Of a DNA stretch of 64,000 bases, positions 1-7,511 are shown one piece after another. This DNA is from an uncultured Eubacterium sp. (lineage in GTDB: Bacteria > Bacillota > Clostridia > Lachnospirales > Lachnospiraceae): assembly GCA_958446835.1 (NCBI GenBank), contig CAUCXT010000009.1:24047-88046 (forward strand). Direction: 5' to 3'. The notes below the pieces were generated by a model. It was not told the origin of the DNA and ran no database searches. It saw only the letters and a program-made list of their open reading frames with translations. Within the stretch, counting starts at the first letter, position 1. The number at the start of each line of letters is the position of its first letter. A program made the translations under genes and the position numbers.

Positions 1-1
1 C

Positions 2-898
2 AATATTGATGTGGCTAAGCTTGAGCAGGCTTATTCGGAGAGAACCAAGGCGGTTATGATAGCGCACACGCTGGGAAATCCGTTTGACCTTGCGGCGGTA
101 AAGGCGTTCTGTGACAGACATGGACTATGGCTTGTGGAGGACAACTGCGATGCGCTGGGCTCGGAGTATACCATCAACGGAAAGACAAGACTTACCGGAA
201 CTGTGGGCGATATAGGAACGAGCAGCTTCTATCCGCCACACCACATGACTATGGGCGAGGGCGGTGCAGTGTACACGGACAATCCACTGCTTAACAAGAT
301 AATACGCTCACTTCGCGATTGGGGAAGGGACTGTGTGTGTGCCTCCGGTCAGGACAATCTGTGCGGACATAGATTTGACGGACAGTACGGAGAGCTTCCA
401 AAGGGCTATGACCACAAGTATGTGTACTCACATTTCGGCTACAATCTCAAGGCTACCGATATGCAGGCGGCTATCGGCTGTGCACAGCTAAAGAAATTCC
501 CATCCTTTGTTGAGAGAAGGAGGGAGAATTTCAAGGTGCTCTATGAAGGACTTTCTGATCTTGCAGAGTATTTTTACCTTCCTGAGGCGGTGGAAAATTC
601 CAACCCTAGCTGGTTTGGTTTCTGCATGACCTGCAAGCCGGGAACGGACAAGAATAAGGTTGTCGGATATATTGAGAGCCGTGAAGTACAGACAAGAATG
701 TTGTTTTCGGGAAATCTAATAAAGCAGCCTTGCTTTGATGGAATGAGGGCTTCGGGCACAGGCTTCAGGGTGGCAGGCAGTCTTGAAAATACGGACTTGA
801 TTATGGAAAATACCTTCTGGATAGGTGTTTATCCGGGAATGACAGAGGCTAAGCTGTCATATATGATAAAGACTATTCATGAAGCCGTATTAAGATAG
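2..898 (+). CDS. rfbH: NDP-4-keto-6-deoxyhexose 3-dehydratase, RfbH/E1 family (5' partial)
   Basis: This is the C-terminal two thirds of a PMP-dependent, iron-sulfur C-3 dehydratase. Enzymes of this family remove the C-3 hydroxyl of an NDP-4-keto-6-deoxyhexose, the committed step to 3,6-dideoxy or 2,3,6-trideoxy sugars. The aminotransferase fold carries SFYPPHHMTMGEGG, in which His (codon 239-241) stands where aminotransferases have the PLP lysine; this is the hallmark of E1. The [2Fe-2S] cysteines are visible as EDNC, then RDCVC and C-x7-C (DCVCASGQDNLC). The first spacing is 61 residues against 57 as I recall it for Yersinia E1, explained by a four-residue longer loop. The open frame runs off the left edge, so the in-frame GTG near base 11 is not the start. 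The electron-donating partner reductase (E3/RfbI) and the sugar nucleotidyltransferase are not in the window. SpnQ/UrdQ-type C-3 dehydratases of antibiotic pathways are the close alternative. Confidence 0.93.
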   Translation, partial: NIDVAKLEQAYSERTKAVMIAHTLGNPFDLAAVKAFCDRHGLWLVEDNCDALGSEYTINGKTRLTGTVGDIGTSSFYPPHHMTMGEGGAVYTDNPLLNKIIRSLRDWGRDCVCASGQDNLCGHRFDGQYGELPKGYDHKYVYSHFGYNLKATDMQAAIGCAQLKKFPSFVERRRENFKVLYEGLSDLAEYFYLPEAVENSNPSWFGFCMTCKPGTDKNKVVGYIESREVQTRMLFSGNLIKQPCFDGMRASGTGFRVAGSLENTDLIMENTFWIGVYPGMTEAKLSYMIKTIHEAVLR

Positions 899-948
899 CA
901 AATCGTGATGAGATAGCGAATTAGGGAAAATATAGCAAATCGTGATGA
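896..948 (+). repeat. 16-bp direct repeat in rfbH-TPP gene spacer
   Basis: TAGCAAATCGTGATGA occurs at 896-911, where it includes the rfbH stop codon, and again exactly at 933-948, a 37-bp period. The copies lie in the 161-bp spacer before the next gene. This looks like a slipped-strand or tandem duplication of the gene end. I see no terminator in the spacer, so readthrough into the next gene is likely. Confidence 0.7.
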
Positions 949-1059
949 TATTGCAAACGAGGAATAATTAAGAATAGCTTCTTAAATTAGAGTATCACAT
1001 ACAACCTATACGGCGCGCAGCAGTATAAAATAAAGCCATTGAGATTGGAGAGAGTATAC

Positions 1060-2970
1060 ATGAGAATTAAGGTATCGGATTATATAGCACAACTCACAGC
1101 ACAGCTTGGAATAGAGCACGTGTTTACAGTCACGGGCGGGGGAGCCATGCACCTTAATGATGCATTTGGACACAGCAAAAGCTTGAAATGTATATACAAT
1201 CATCATGAGCAGGCTTGCGCAATCGGGGCAGAAAGTTATGCCCGGATTGCCGGGAAGCCTGCTCTTTTGTGTGTCACAACGGGGCCCGGAGGCACGAATG
1301 CACTCACGGGTGTGCTGGGTGCTTACTTAGATTCCATACCGATGCTTGTGATATCGGGGCAGGTAAGATATGATACTACAGCGCGGAGCACAGGTCTTGG
1401 GATAAGGGCTATGGGCGATCAGGAGTTCGACATAACAAGGGCTGTTGCTTCCATGACAAAATACTGTGAGCTGGTGACGGAGCCGGACAAGATAAAATAT
1501 TATGTAAAAAAGGCATTCCACATCGCGACAACGGGCAGACCGGGACCGACATGGCTTGACATTCCGCTGAATGTTCAGGGCGCCTATATCGATACGGATG
1601 ACCTTGCAGATTATGATGAGAGCTGTGCGGATTACAGGGAGTATGAGGACGCACTGCCTCCGAAGGTATCAAGGGAGCTTGTGATGTCCGTTATTGATAG
1701 GATAAAGTCATCAAAGCGTCCGGTGTTTAATGCCGGAAACGGAATACGCATAGCCGGAGCCGCGAAGGTTTTTGAGAGCGTTAAAAGGAAGCTGAATATC
1801 CCTGTTGTGACAGGCTGGGACAGTATAGACCTGTGCGCGGACGATGATGGGCTGTATGTGGGGCGCGCCGGAATAATGGGCGACAGAGCCGGAAACTTTG
1901 CAGTGCAGAACAGTGATTTATTTCTGTCTGTGGGAAGCAGGCTGAGCATAAGACAGGTTGGATATAATTATAAGAGCTGGGCGAGAGCTGCATACACGAT
2001 TATAGAGGATGTGGATGCCGAGGAGCTTAAAAAGCCGACTCTTCATGTGGATATGCCGGTCTGGGCGGATGCGCTTGATTTTCTCACAATGCTTGACGAA
2101 TGTCTTGATGAGGTATGCGGTGAGAGTGGAAAGCTGTTTGATGACAGTGAGTGGCATGAGATATGCCGCGGCTGGAAGAATAATTATCCGGTGGTTCAGA
2201 AAAAGCATTATGAGAGCTGCATTGAGAACGGACAAGAGTACGCTAATGTATATGCGTTTATCAAGGAACTGAGCAGAAGACTGGCACCGGGGCAGATTAC
2301 GGTTGTCGGGAACGGTTCGGCATGTGTTGTCGGAAGCCACGCCTATGTGATAAAGGAAGGGCAGCGCTTTATAATCAATTCGGCAGTTGCCTCAATGGGC
2401 TATGATTTGCCGGCGGCTATAGGAGCGTGGGTGGCAGATAATGAAAATAGTGGCAATCCTGCCGACAGTTATGGTATAATAAAAAATAATGCCCGCAATG
2501 ATATTATCTGTGTGACCGGCGACGGCAGTATACAGATGAATCTTCAGGAGCTGCAGACAATTATTCATCACAGGATGGATATGAAAATATTTGTGATTAA
2601 CAACGGTGGCTATCATTCTATACGTCAGACACAGAAGAATTTCTTCGGCGAGCCGCTTGTGGGTATCGGCGAGGACAGCGGGGACTTAAGCTTCCCGGAT
2701 ATGGCAAAGCTTGCGTGGGCTTACGGCTATGAATACAGGGCGATTAAGAACAACGATAGCTTCAATGTGATAGATGAAGTGCTTGCGATGAAGGGACCGG
2801 CAATATGCGAGGTGTTCGTGAGCAGAGGACAGAAATTCGAGCCAAAATCAGCCACCAAGAGGCTTGATGACGGAACACTGGTGTCCGCACCGCTTGAGGA
2901 TCTGGCTCCATTTCTTCCAAAGGAGGAGCTAGAGCGCAATATGCTGATACCACCATACAATTCATTATAA
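1060..2970 (+). CDS. ThDP-dependent acetolactate-synthase-like enzyme, candidate sugar-branching (YerE-like) enzyme
   Basis: This is a three-domain ThDP enzyme of about 636 residues in the acetolactate synthase/pyruvate oxidase superfamily. The N-terminal PYR domain has the catalytic glutamate in HHEQ (about residue 50) and a TTGPGGTNALTG stretch. The C-terminal PP domain has the ThDP/Mg signature GDGS (about residue 487) followed by NN about 25 residues later. Start: the ATG preceded by GGAGAG is preferred over an upstream TTG. A housekeeping IlvB is unlikely, because no small subunit or ilv gene is near and the gene sits between a C-3 sugar dehydratase and an SDR. That arrangement matches Yersinia yerE, whose product transfers a two-carbon unit from pyruvate to C-4 of a CDP-4-keto-3,6-dideoxyhexose. 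The superfamily call is firm; the sugar-branching role is inferred from context. It could instead be another decarboxylase or ligase. Confidence 0.85.
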   Translation: MRIKVSDYIAQLTAQLGIEHVFTVTGGGAMHLNDAFGHSKSLKCIYNHHEQACAIGAESYARIAGKPALLCVTTGPGGTNALTGVLGAYLDSIPMLVISGQVRYDTTARSTGLGIRAMGDQEFDITRAVASMTKYCELVTEPDKIKYYVKKAFHIATTGRPGPTWLDIPLNVQGAYIDTDDLADYDESCADYREYEDALPPKVSRELVMSVIDRIKSSKRPVFNAGNGIRIAGAAKVFESVKRKLNIPVVTGWDSIDLCADDDGLYVGRAGIMGDRAGNFAVQNSDLFLSVGSRLSIRQVGYNYKSWARAAYTIIEDVDAEELKKPTLHVDMPVWADALDFLTMLDECLDEVCGESGKLFDDSEWHEICRGWKNNYPVVQKKHYESCIENGQEYANVYAFIKELSRRLAPGQITVVGNGSACVVGSHAYVIKEGQRFIINSAVASMGYDLPAAIGAWVADNENSGNPADSYGIIKNNARNDIICVTGDGSIQMNLQELQTIIHHRMDMKIFVINNGGYHSIRQTQKNFFGEPLVGIGEDSGDLSFPDMAKLAWAYGYEYRAIKNNDSFNVIDEVLAMKGPAICEVFVSRGQKFEPKSATKRLDDGTLVSAPLEDLAPFLPKEELERNMLIPPYNSL

Positions 2971-2999
2971 CGAATAAAGGATGGCAGTATAACGAATAA
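2966..2999 (+). repeat. 12-bp direct repeat spanning the TPP-gene stop codon
   Basis: TATAACGAATAA occurs at 2966-2977, spanning the stop codon of the ThDP gene, and again at 2988-2999, a 22-bp period. It fills nearly the whole spacer to the SDR gene. This is the second spacer in a row in this cluster in which the end of the upstream gene is duplicated. Confidence 0.6.
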
Positions 3000-3009
3000 G
3001 GGACAGGCT

Positions 3010-4002
3010 ATGATAAGGGCATATATAACAGGTGCGACAGGAGCTATAGGGATGGCACTTGTCGGTGAACTTTTGAAAAACAGAATAGGCACAACTGTCT
3101 TTTTGCGGAAAGGCTCTGAGCGAAATGACCGTGTGAAGAACAGCTTTTCCGGGGAGCTTGCAAGCGGATTGTTAAAGACAGAGTATGTGAGCCTTGAGGA
3201 GCTTTCGGGGTACGCTATGAATACACAGGGTATGTCAACCGGAATAGCAAACGTAACCGATACGGCGGTATTTTATCATCTTGGATGGGGCGGCACCTTC
3301 GGTGAGCAGCGAAACGATGCGTGTATGCAGCAGAAAAACGTGGAGTACACGCTTGACGCTGTGAGGCTTGCAAAGAGACTTGGCTGTGAGCATTTTATAG
3401 GTGTCGGCTCACAGGCGGAGTATGGAAGATTCGAGGGCAGATTAACACCGGACACACGCACACTTCCGGAGAATGAGTACGGAAGGGCGAAACTGGTTGC
3501 CGGAATACGCAGCGCAGAGCTGTGCCGTGAGCTTGGTCTCAGACATTCATGGGTGCGTGTTTTAAGCGTCTATGGTTCCTTTGACGGAAAGAACACTATG
3601 ATAATGTCGGTTATAAGGGGACTTCTGTCCGGACAGAGAGTTTCCCTGACAAAGGGGGAGCAGATATGGAATTACCTGTACTCGGGGGATGCCGCGAGGG
3701 CGCTGTTTATGCTGGGCACCTCATCGCTTAGCGCACAGAGCAGAACCTACTGCCTTGCAGGTGAATCTGAATGTGAGCTGAGGGAATATATATTAAGACT
3801 GTGCAAGGCGGCGGGGGCGGATGAGAGCCTCCTAGGATTCGGTGAGATACCTTATGGCAGTGCGCAGGTAATGTACCTCACGGCAGATATAAGCAGGCTT
3901 TGGCGGGACGTTGGATTCGTTCCGGAGACAACATTTGATGATGGAATTAAAAAGACGATAGAATGGGTTCGCACTTATGGTATTCCGTTGTACGGATACT
4001 AA
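3010..4002 (+). CDS. Extended SDR NAD(P)-dependent sugar reductase/epimerase
   Basis: A 330-residue extended short-chain dehydrogenase/reductase acting on nucleotide sugars. The Rossmann motif GATGAIG is at residues 8-14. The active site shows the Ser in GVGSQAEYG and the YxxxK motif as YGRAK, followed by the WVRVLSVYG segment common to epimerases and 4-ketoreductases. Placed right after the ThDP gene, it could reduce the 4-keto group of a deoxyhexose or, as YerD does in yersiniose synthesis, the carbonyl of an attached two-carbon branch. Substrate and reaction are inferences; the motifs alone cannot separate reductase from epimerase or dehydratase. GGACAGGCT upstream gives a usable ribosome site. 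Confidence 0.85.
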   Translation: MIRAYITGATGAIGMALVGELLKNRIGTTVFLRKGSERNDRVKNSFSGELASGLLKTEYVSLEELSGYAMNTQGMSTGIANVTDTAVFYHLGWGGTFGEQRNDACMQQKNVEYTLDAVRLAKRLGCEHFIGVGSQAEYGRFEGRLTPDTRTLPENEYGRAKLVAGIRSAELCRELGLRHSWVRVLSVYGSFDGKNTMIMSVIRGLLSGQRVSLTKGEQIWNYLYSGDAARALFMLGTSSLSAQSRTYCLAGESECELREYILRLCKAAGADESLLGFGEIPYGSAQVMYLTADISRLWRDVGFVPETTFDDGIKKTIEWVRTYGIPLYGY

Positions 4003-4040
4003 GGCGGGCATGCCGCAAAACGGCAGAAAAGAGGAGCATT

Positions 4041-5099
4041 TTGAAAGAAAACAGGAAAAGAAAAAAAATAAGTATCATGGTTCCATGCTACAATGAGGAG
4101 GAGAATGTCATTCCGATGAGTGAAGCACTTGTCGATGTCATGACAAAGGAGCTGCCTCAGTATGACTATGAGATTTTATTTATAGATAACTGTTCACAGG
4201 ACAGGACAAGAGAGTACCTTGAGAAAATCTGTGCGGGCAACAGGAATATTAAGGCTATTTTCAATGTGACGAATTTCGGGCAGTTCAACTCACCTTTTTA
4301 CGGTCTGTGCCAGACCACCGGAGATTGTGCCATATCGGTGTGCTGTGATTTTCAGGACCCGGTCGAGATGATTCCTAAGTTCGTTGCCGAGTGGGAGAAC
4401 GGCTACAAGATAGTGAGCGGAATCAAGAGCCACAGCAAGGAAAACAGATTCATATATATGCTTAGAACCATCTACTACAAGATGATACGCAAGATGTCCG
4501 ATGTCGAGATGATTGAGCACTTTACAGGCTTCGGCTTGTATGATAAGACTTTTATTCATCTTCTCAGACAGCTTGATGACCCGATGCCGTTTATAAGAGG
4601 AATAGTTGCGGAGTACGGCTTTAAGAGAAAGGATCTTGAGTACACACAGCCTAAGAGACGTGCCGGAAAGACCAAGAATAATTTCTATTCGCTGTATGAT
4701 GCCGCAATGCTCAGTATCACATCATATACTAAGGTGGGCTTAAGACTGGCAACCTTTTTCGGTTTCATAGCCTCAGCACTCTCAATGCTGGTTGCAGTAA
4801 TATACCTTGTTTATAAATTGACGCATTGGTACACATTTACTGCCGGTACGGCACCTATTGTAATAGGTATATTCCTTATCGGTTCCATCCAGCTGTTTTT
4901 CATCGGGCTTATCGGTGAATACATTTTGAACATCAATAAACGTGTCATTCACAGACCGCTTGTCGTTGTCGAAAAGACAATTAACTTTGATGACAAGCCG
5001 ATTCCTATGGCAGGGACAACTCAGGATTCAATAGTAAATGAACTTGCTTATATGAATAATACCTCGGGTCTGAAAGAAGAGAATCAGGAGAAAAAATAG
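4041..5099 (+). CDS. Family 2 glycosyltransferase with two C-terminal membrane helices (GtrB/DPM1-like)
   Basis: A polyprenyl-phosphate sugar transferase type of GT2, about 352 residues. The N-terminal GT-A domain opens with SIMVPCYNEEENV and has IDNCSQD and a DFQDP (DxD-like) motif near residue 100. Two hydrophobic helices lie at about residues 235-260 and 270-295, the GtrB/DPM1-like layout. Such enzymes load a sugar from an NDP donor onto undecaprenyl phosphate at the inner face of the membrane. The reading frame extends upstream to an ATG inside the previous gene, but the TTG preceded by GAGGAG fits the conserved N-terminus better and avoids a 40-bp overlap. A small hairpin (TGCCG/CGGCA, 4011-4025) lies just before that ribosome site. 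It could supply the lipid-linked donor for the GT-C-like protein downstream. Confidence 0.88.
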   Translation: MKENRKRKKISIMVPCYNEEENVIPMSEALVDVMTKELPQYDYEILFIDNCSQDRTREYLEKICAGNRNIKAIFNVTNFGQFNSPFYGLCQTTGDCAISVCCDFQDPVEMIPKFVAEWENGYKIVSGIKSHSKENRFIYMLRTIYYKMIRKMSDVEMIEHFTGFGLYDKTFIHLLRQLDDPMPFIRGIVAEYGFKRKDLEYTQPKRRAGKTKNNFYSLYDAAMLSITSYTKVGLRLATFFGFIASALSMLVAVIYLVYKLTHWYTFTAGTAPIVIGIFLIGSIQLFFIGLIGEYILNINKRVIHRPLVVVEKTINFDDKPIPMAGTTQDSIVNELAYMNNTSGLKEENQEKK

Positions 5100-6047
5100 A
5101 TGGGTAGTAGTGAGAAGAAGGATATTATACCGGTAGTTATATTTCATGTGGGATGTCCTGAGCACCTTCCGTACAGCGTACAGTCGGCGCAGAGATGGAA
5201 TGAGAGGGTAATTCTGCTCGGTGATGGTGCTAACAGGAAGGTTGCAGGGGAATGGTTTGATTATGAAAAGCTTGACCTTACAAGATATAATGAGTTTTTA
5301 AAGGTGTTTGAGAACTATTCGACATACACGGATTTTTTTGCACAGATATGCTTCAAGAGATATTTTCTGTATTATGAGCTCATGAAGGAGCTTGATTTTG
5401 ACAGGATACTTGTTGCAGAGAGTGATCTGTATAACTGTGCGGATTACAGCAGCATACCATCACTTAAGGGTGCTTATGCCATGGTATCAACGGTTGACGG
5501 ACAGGAGAAGGATTATGGCTGGAGCTCATGCTGCCATTGTTCATACTGGACAAGGGAGGCGCTTGATGATTTCCTTAATTTCTGCCAGAGCACGTTTGCC
5601 GATAATAAGGAGCTTCTGCTTAAAAAGTGGAACTACCAGAGGGAGCACAATCTTGCGGGCGGCGTGTGTGACATGACACTGGTGTATCTGTGGTCGAAGG
5701 ATAATGACAGGGTTTTAAATTCAGCCAAAATATTCGATGGAGGAACCATAGACCAGAATTTGTGTGACAGGGTGAATTTCTCGGAAAACGAATATAAGTA
5801 TAATTCATTTGCAGGAATTAAAAAATATGTTATTAAGAAGGATGATTCGGGAAGAAAGCAGCCATATCTTGTAAAAACCGACGGGACATTGGTCAGGGTA
5901 TTTGCGATTCACTGTTCGGGACGCGCTAAGAGTGCTATTAAGGCATTTGACAGGAGCTATGCGGCGGTATGTATGTCACAGCTTGGGGCGCAGTTAAAAA
6001 TAAAGCTTGGCGGGTTGAAAAACAAGATTTTGGAAAAACAGAAGTAA
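5100..6047 (+). CDS. Putative GT-A-like glycosyltransferase of a glycan cluster, family not recognised
   Basis: A soluble protein of 315 residues that I do not recognise at family level. The start codon abuts the stop codon of the preceding GT2 gene, and its AGGAG site lies inside that gene, so the two are translationally coupled. The N-terminus (IIPVVIFHVGCPEHL, then VILLGDGAN) and an acidic ESDLY motif in hydrophobic context (DRILVAESDLY, about residue 103) resemble the donor-binding core and DxD motif of GT-A enzymes. The central WSSCCHCSYW is cysteine-rich. The C-terminal region is basic and helical. A transferase role in building the cluster's glycan is inferred from position and the DxD-like motif only. 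Confidence 0.55.
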   Translation: MGSSEKKDIIPVVIFHVGCPEHLPYSVQSAQRWNERVILLGDGANRKVAGEWFDYEKLDLTRYNEFLKVFENYSTYTDFFAQICFKRYFLYYELMKELDFDRILVAESDLYNCADYSSIPSLKGAYAMVSTVDGQEKDYGWSSCCHCSYWTREALDDFLNFCQSTFADNKELLLKKWNYQREHNLAGGVCDMTLVYLWSKDNDRVLNSAKIFDGGTIDQNLCDRVNFSENEYKYNSFAGIKKYVIKKDDSGRKQPYLVKTDGTLVRVFAIHCSGRAKSAIKAFDRSYAAVCMSQLGAQLKIKLGGLKNKILEKQK

Positions 6048-6086
6048 TGTTATATTTTGCAATCAAGGGAAATGGGGATTATTTTA

Positions 6087-7475
6087 ATGAAGGAGATTAT
6101 CAGAAAAATAATTAAATCATGGTCGGCAACGGAGGGAAATGTCAACTCGACAGCACAGATACTTGACTGGGTGGCGGCTCTTAACCATGACGCGCTTGTC
6201 TCAATCAAGGAATGTGAGTCGGGGGATAACAGCTTCTGGTTCTATGATGATTATGTGGGAGAGATACATAACAGAAAACGCTCCTTCTTTTCGATAACCG
6301 GAATACAGCGCTATGAGAACAACAGGCTTGTCGCAGAGCAGCCCATAATCGTGCAGCCGGAGATAGGATATCTTGGGATTATATGCAAGGAGATTGACGG
6401 AGTAATCAATTTTCTTATGCAGGCTAAGATTGAACCGGGCAATGTGAATGTCATTCAGATTTCTCCGACCATACAGGCGACCAAGAGCAATTATACAAGA
6501 AGACATGGCGGTGTTCTCCCTAATTATTTTAATTATTTCTACAATTCAAAAAATTATACTGTTATATATGACCAGATTCAGTCAGAGCAGGCGGGAAGAT
6601 TCTATAAGAAGAGGAACCGCAACATTATAATGCTTCTTGATGAGGATATTGAGGTCCTTCCGAATTATAAGTGGATGACATTGGGACAGATAAAGCAGTT
6701 GATGAAGATAGATAATCTGGTGAATATGGATACAAGGACAGTCCTTTCAGGAATTCCACTCACCAATTGCGGATTTTCGGAGAGTGAGCTCTCAGAGCTT
6801 TCGGAATATTTTACGGACAAGACATTTTTTCATTCGATATTTACAGGTGGAATCACCGCAAATATATCGGAGATATATCAGTTTTTGAATAATTACAAGA
6901 TGTTCGAGGAGAAAAAGACTGTGCTGGTTCCGCTCAACCAGCTCCGCGACTGGAGCGTGGACGATGCAGGAGTTACCTGTAACCATGAGGCGGACTATAT
7001 GGTGAGATATTATGAGATAGATATTACCGGAAGAGAGGTAAAGCAGTGGAGCCAGCCGCTCTTTAAGGCAATCGGCAAGGCAACTTTCGGGCTTATAACG
7101 CGCACTGTCAATGGAAAGAAGGAATTTCTTGTTGCTGGCAGACCGGAGATAGGTTCGTTTGACTATATTGAGCTTGGACCATCGGTTCAGTGGGAACCGA
7201 CTAAAAAGGCAGATAGCGATAATGCGGTTGACGCACTGTTCCGTGAGAAGATTGCCGCACATGAGACACAGTATCAGGTTATATTGTCTGAGGAGGGCGG
7301 ACGTTTCTACCATGAGCAGAATCATAACTATATTGTCGAGATAGAACCTGATGAACTTAAGGAACTCCCGGAGGGGTATTTCTGGATTGATTACGGCACA
7401 TTAAACTATATGATACAGATTAATAACTGTCTTAATATACAGCTTAGAAATCTGCTCTCATTGCTGGAGATATAG
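6087..7475 (+). CDS. NDP-hexose 2,3-dehydratase (EvaA/TylCVI/KijB family)
   Basis: A 462-residue protein with the two-repeat architecture of NDP-hexose 2,3-dehydratases. These remove the C-2 hydroxyl of dTDP-4-keto-6-deoxyglucose to give an unstable 3,4-diketo-2,6-dideoxy sugar. Family signatures appear twice: FWFYDDYVGEIHNRKRSFFS, QPIIVQPEIGYLGI and QAKIEPGN with SPTIQATKSNY in the first half, and ATFGLITR with EIGSFDYIELGPSVQ in the second. Start: the ATG preceded by GGGGAT; an upstream TTG adds ten unconserved residues. The product needs a 3-ketoreductase, and the next gene is a Gfo/Idh/MocA protein, the fold used by KijD10 for exactly that step. The family is best known from antibiotic deoxysugar clusters, so its presence in a gut-type Firmicute glycan cluster is notable. 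Confidence 0.87.
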   Translation: MKEIIRKIIKSWSATEGNVNSTAQILDWVAALNHDALVSIKECESGDNSFWFYDDYVGEIHNRKRSFFSITGIQRYENNRLVAEQPIIVQPEIGYLGIICKEIDGVINFLMQAKIEPGNVNVIQISPTIQATKSNYTRRHGGVLPNYFNYFYNSKNYTVIYDQIQSEQAGRFYKKRNRNIIMLLDEDIEVLPNYKWMTLGQIKQLMKIDNLVNMDTRTVLSGIPLTNCGFSESELSELSEYFTDKTFFHSIFTGGITANISEIYQFLNNYKMFEEKKTVLVPLNQLRDWSVDDAGVTCNHEADYMVRYYEIDITGREVKQWSQPLFKAIGKATFGLITRTVNGKKEFLVAGRPEIGSFDYIELGPSVQWEPTKKADSDNAVDALFREKIAAHETQYQVILSEEGGRFYHEQNHNYIVEIEPDELKELPEGYFWIDYGTLNYMIQINNCLNIQLRNLLSLLEI

Positions 7476-7511
7476 CCGTATATATTGATTATCGAAAGGA
7501 TTGGATATGTT

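Noticed and set aside
1039..1060. Upstream TTG as start of the ThDP gene
   Set aside because: The proposed GGAGAG ribosome site lies between it and the ATG, so the ATG is the better start.
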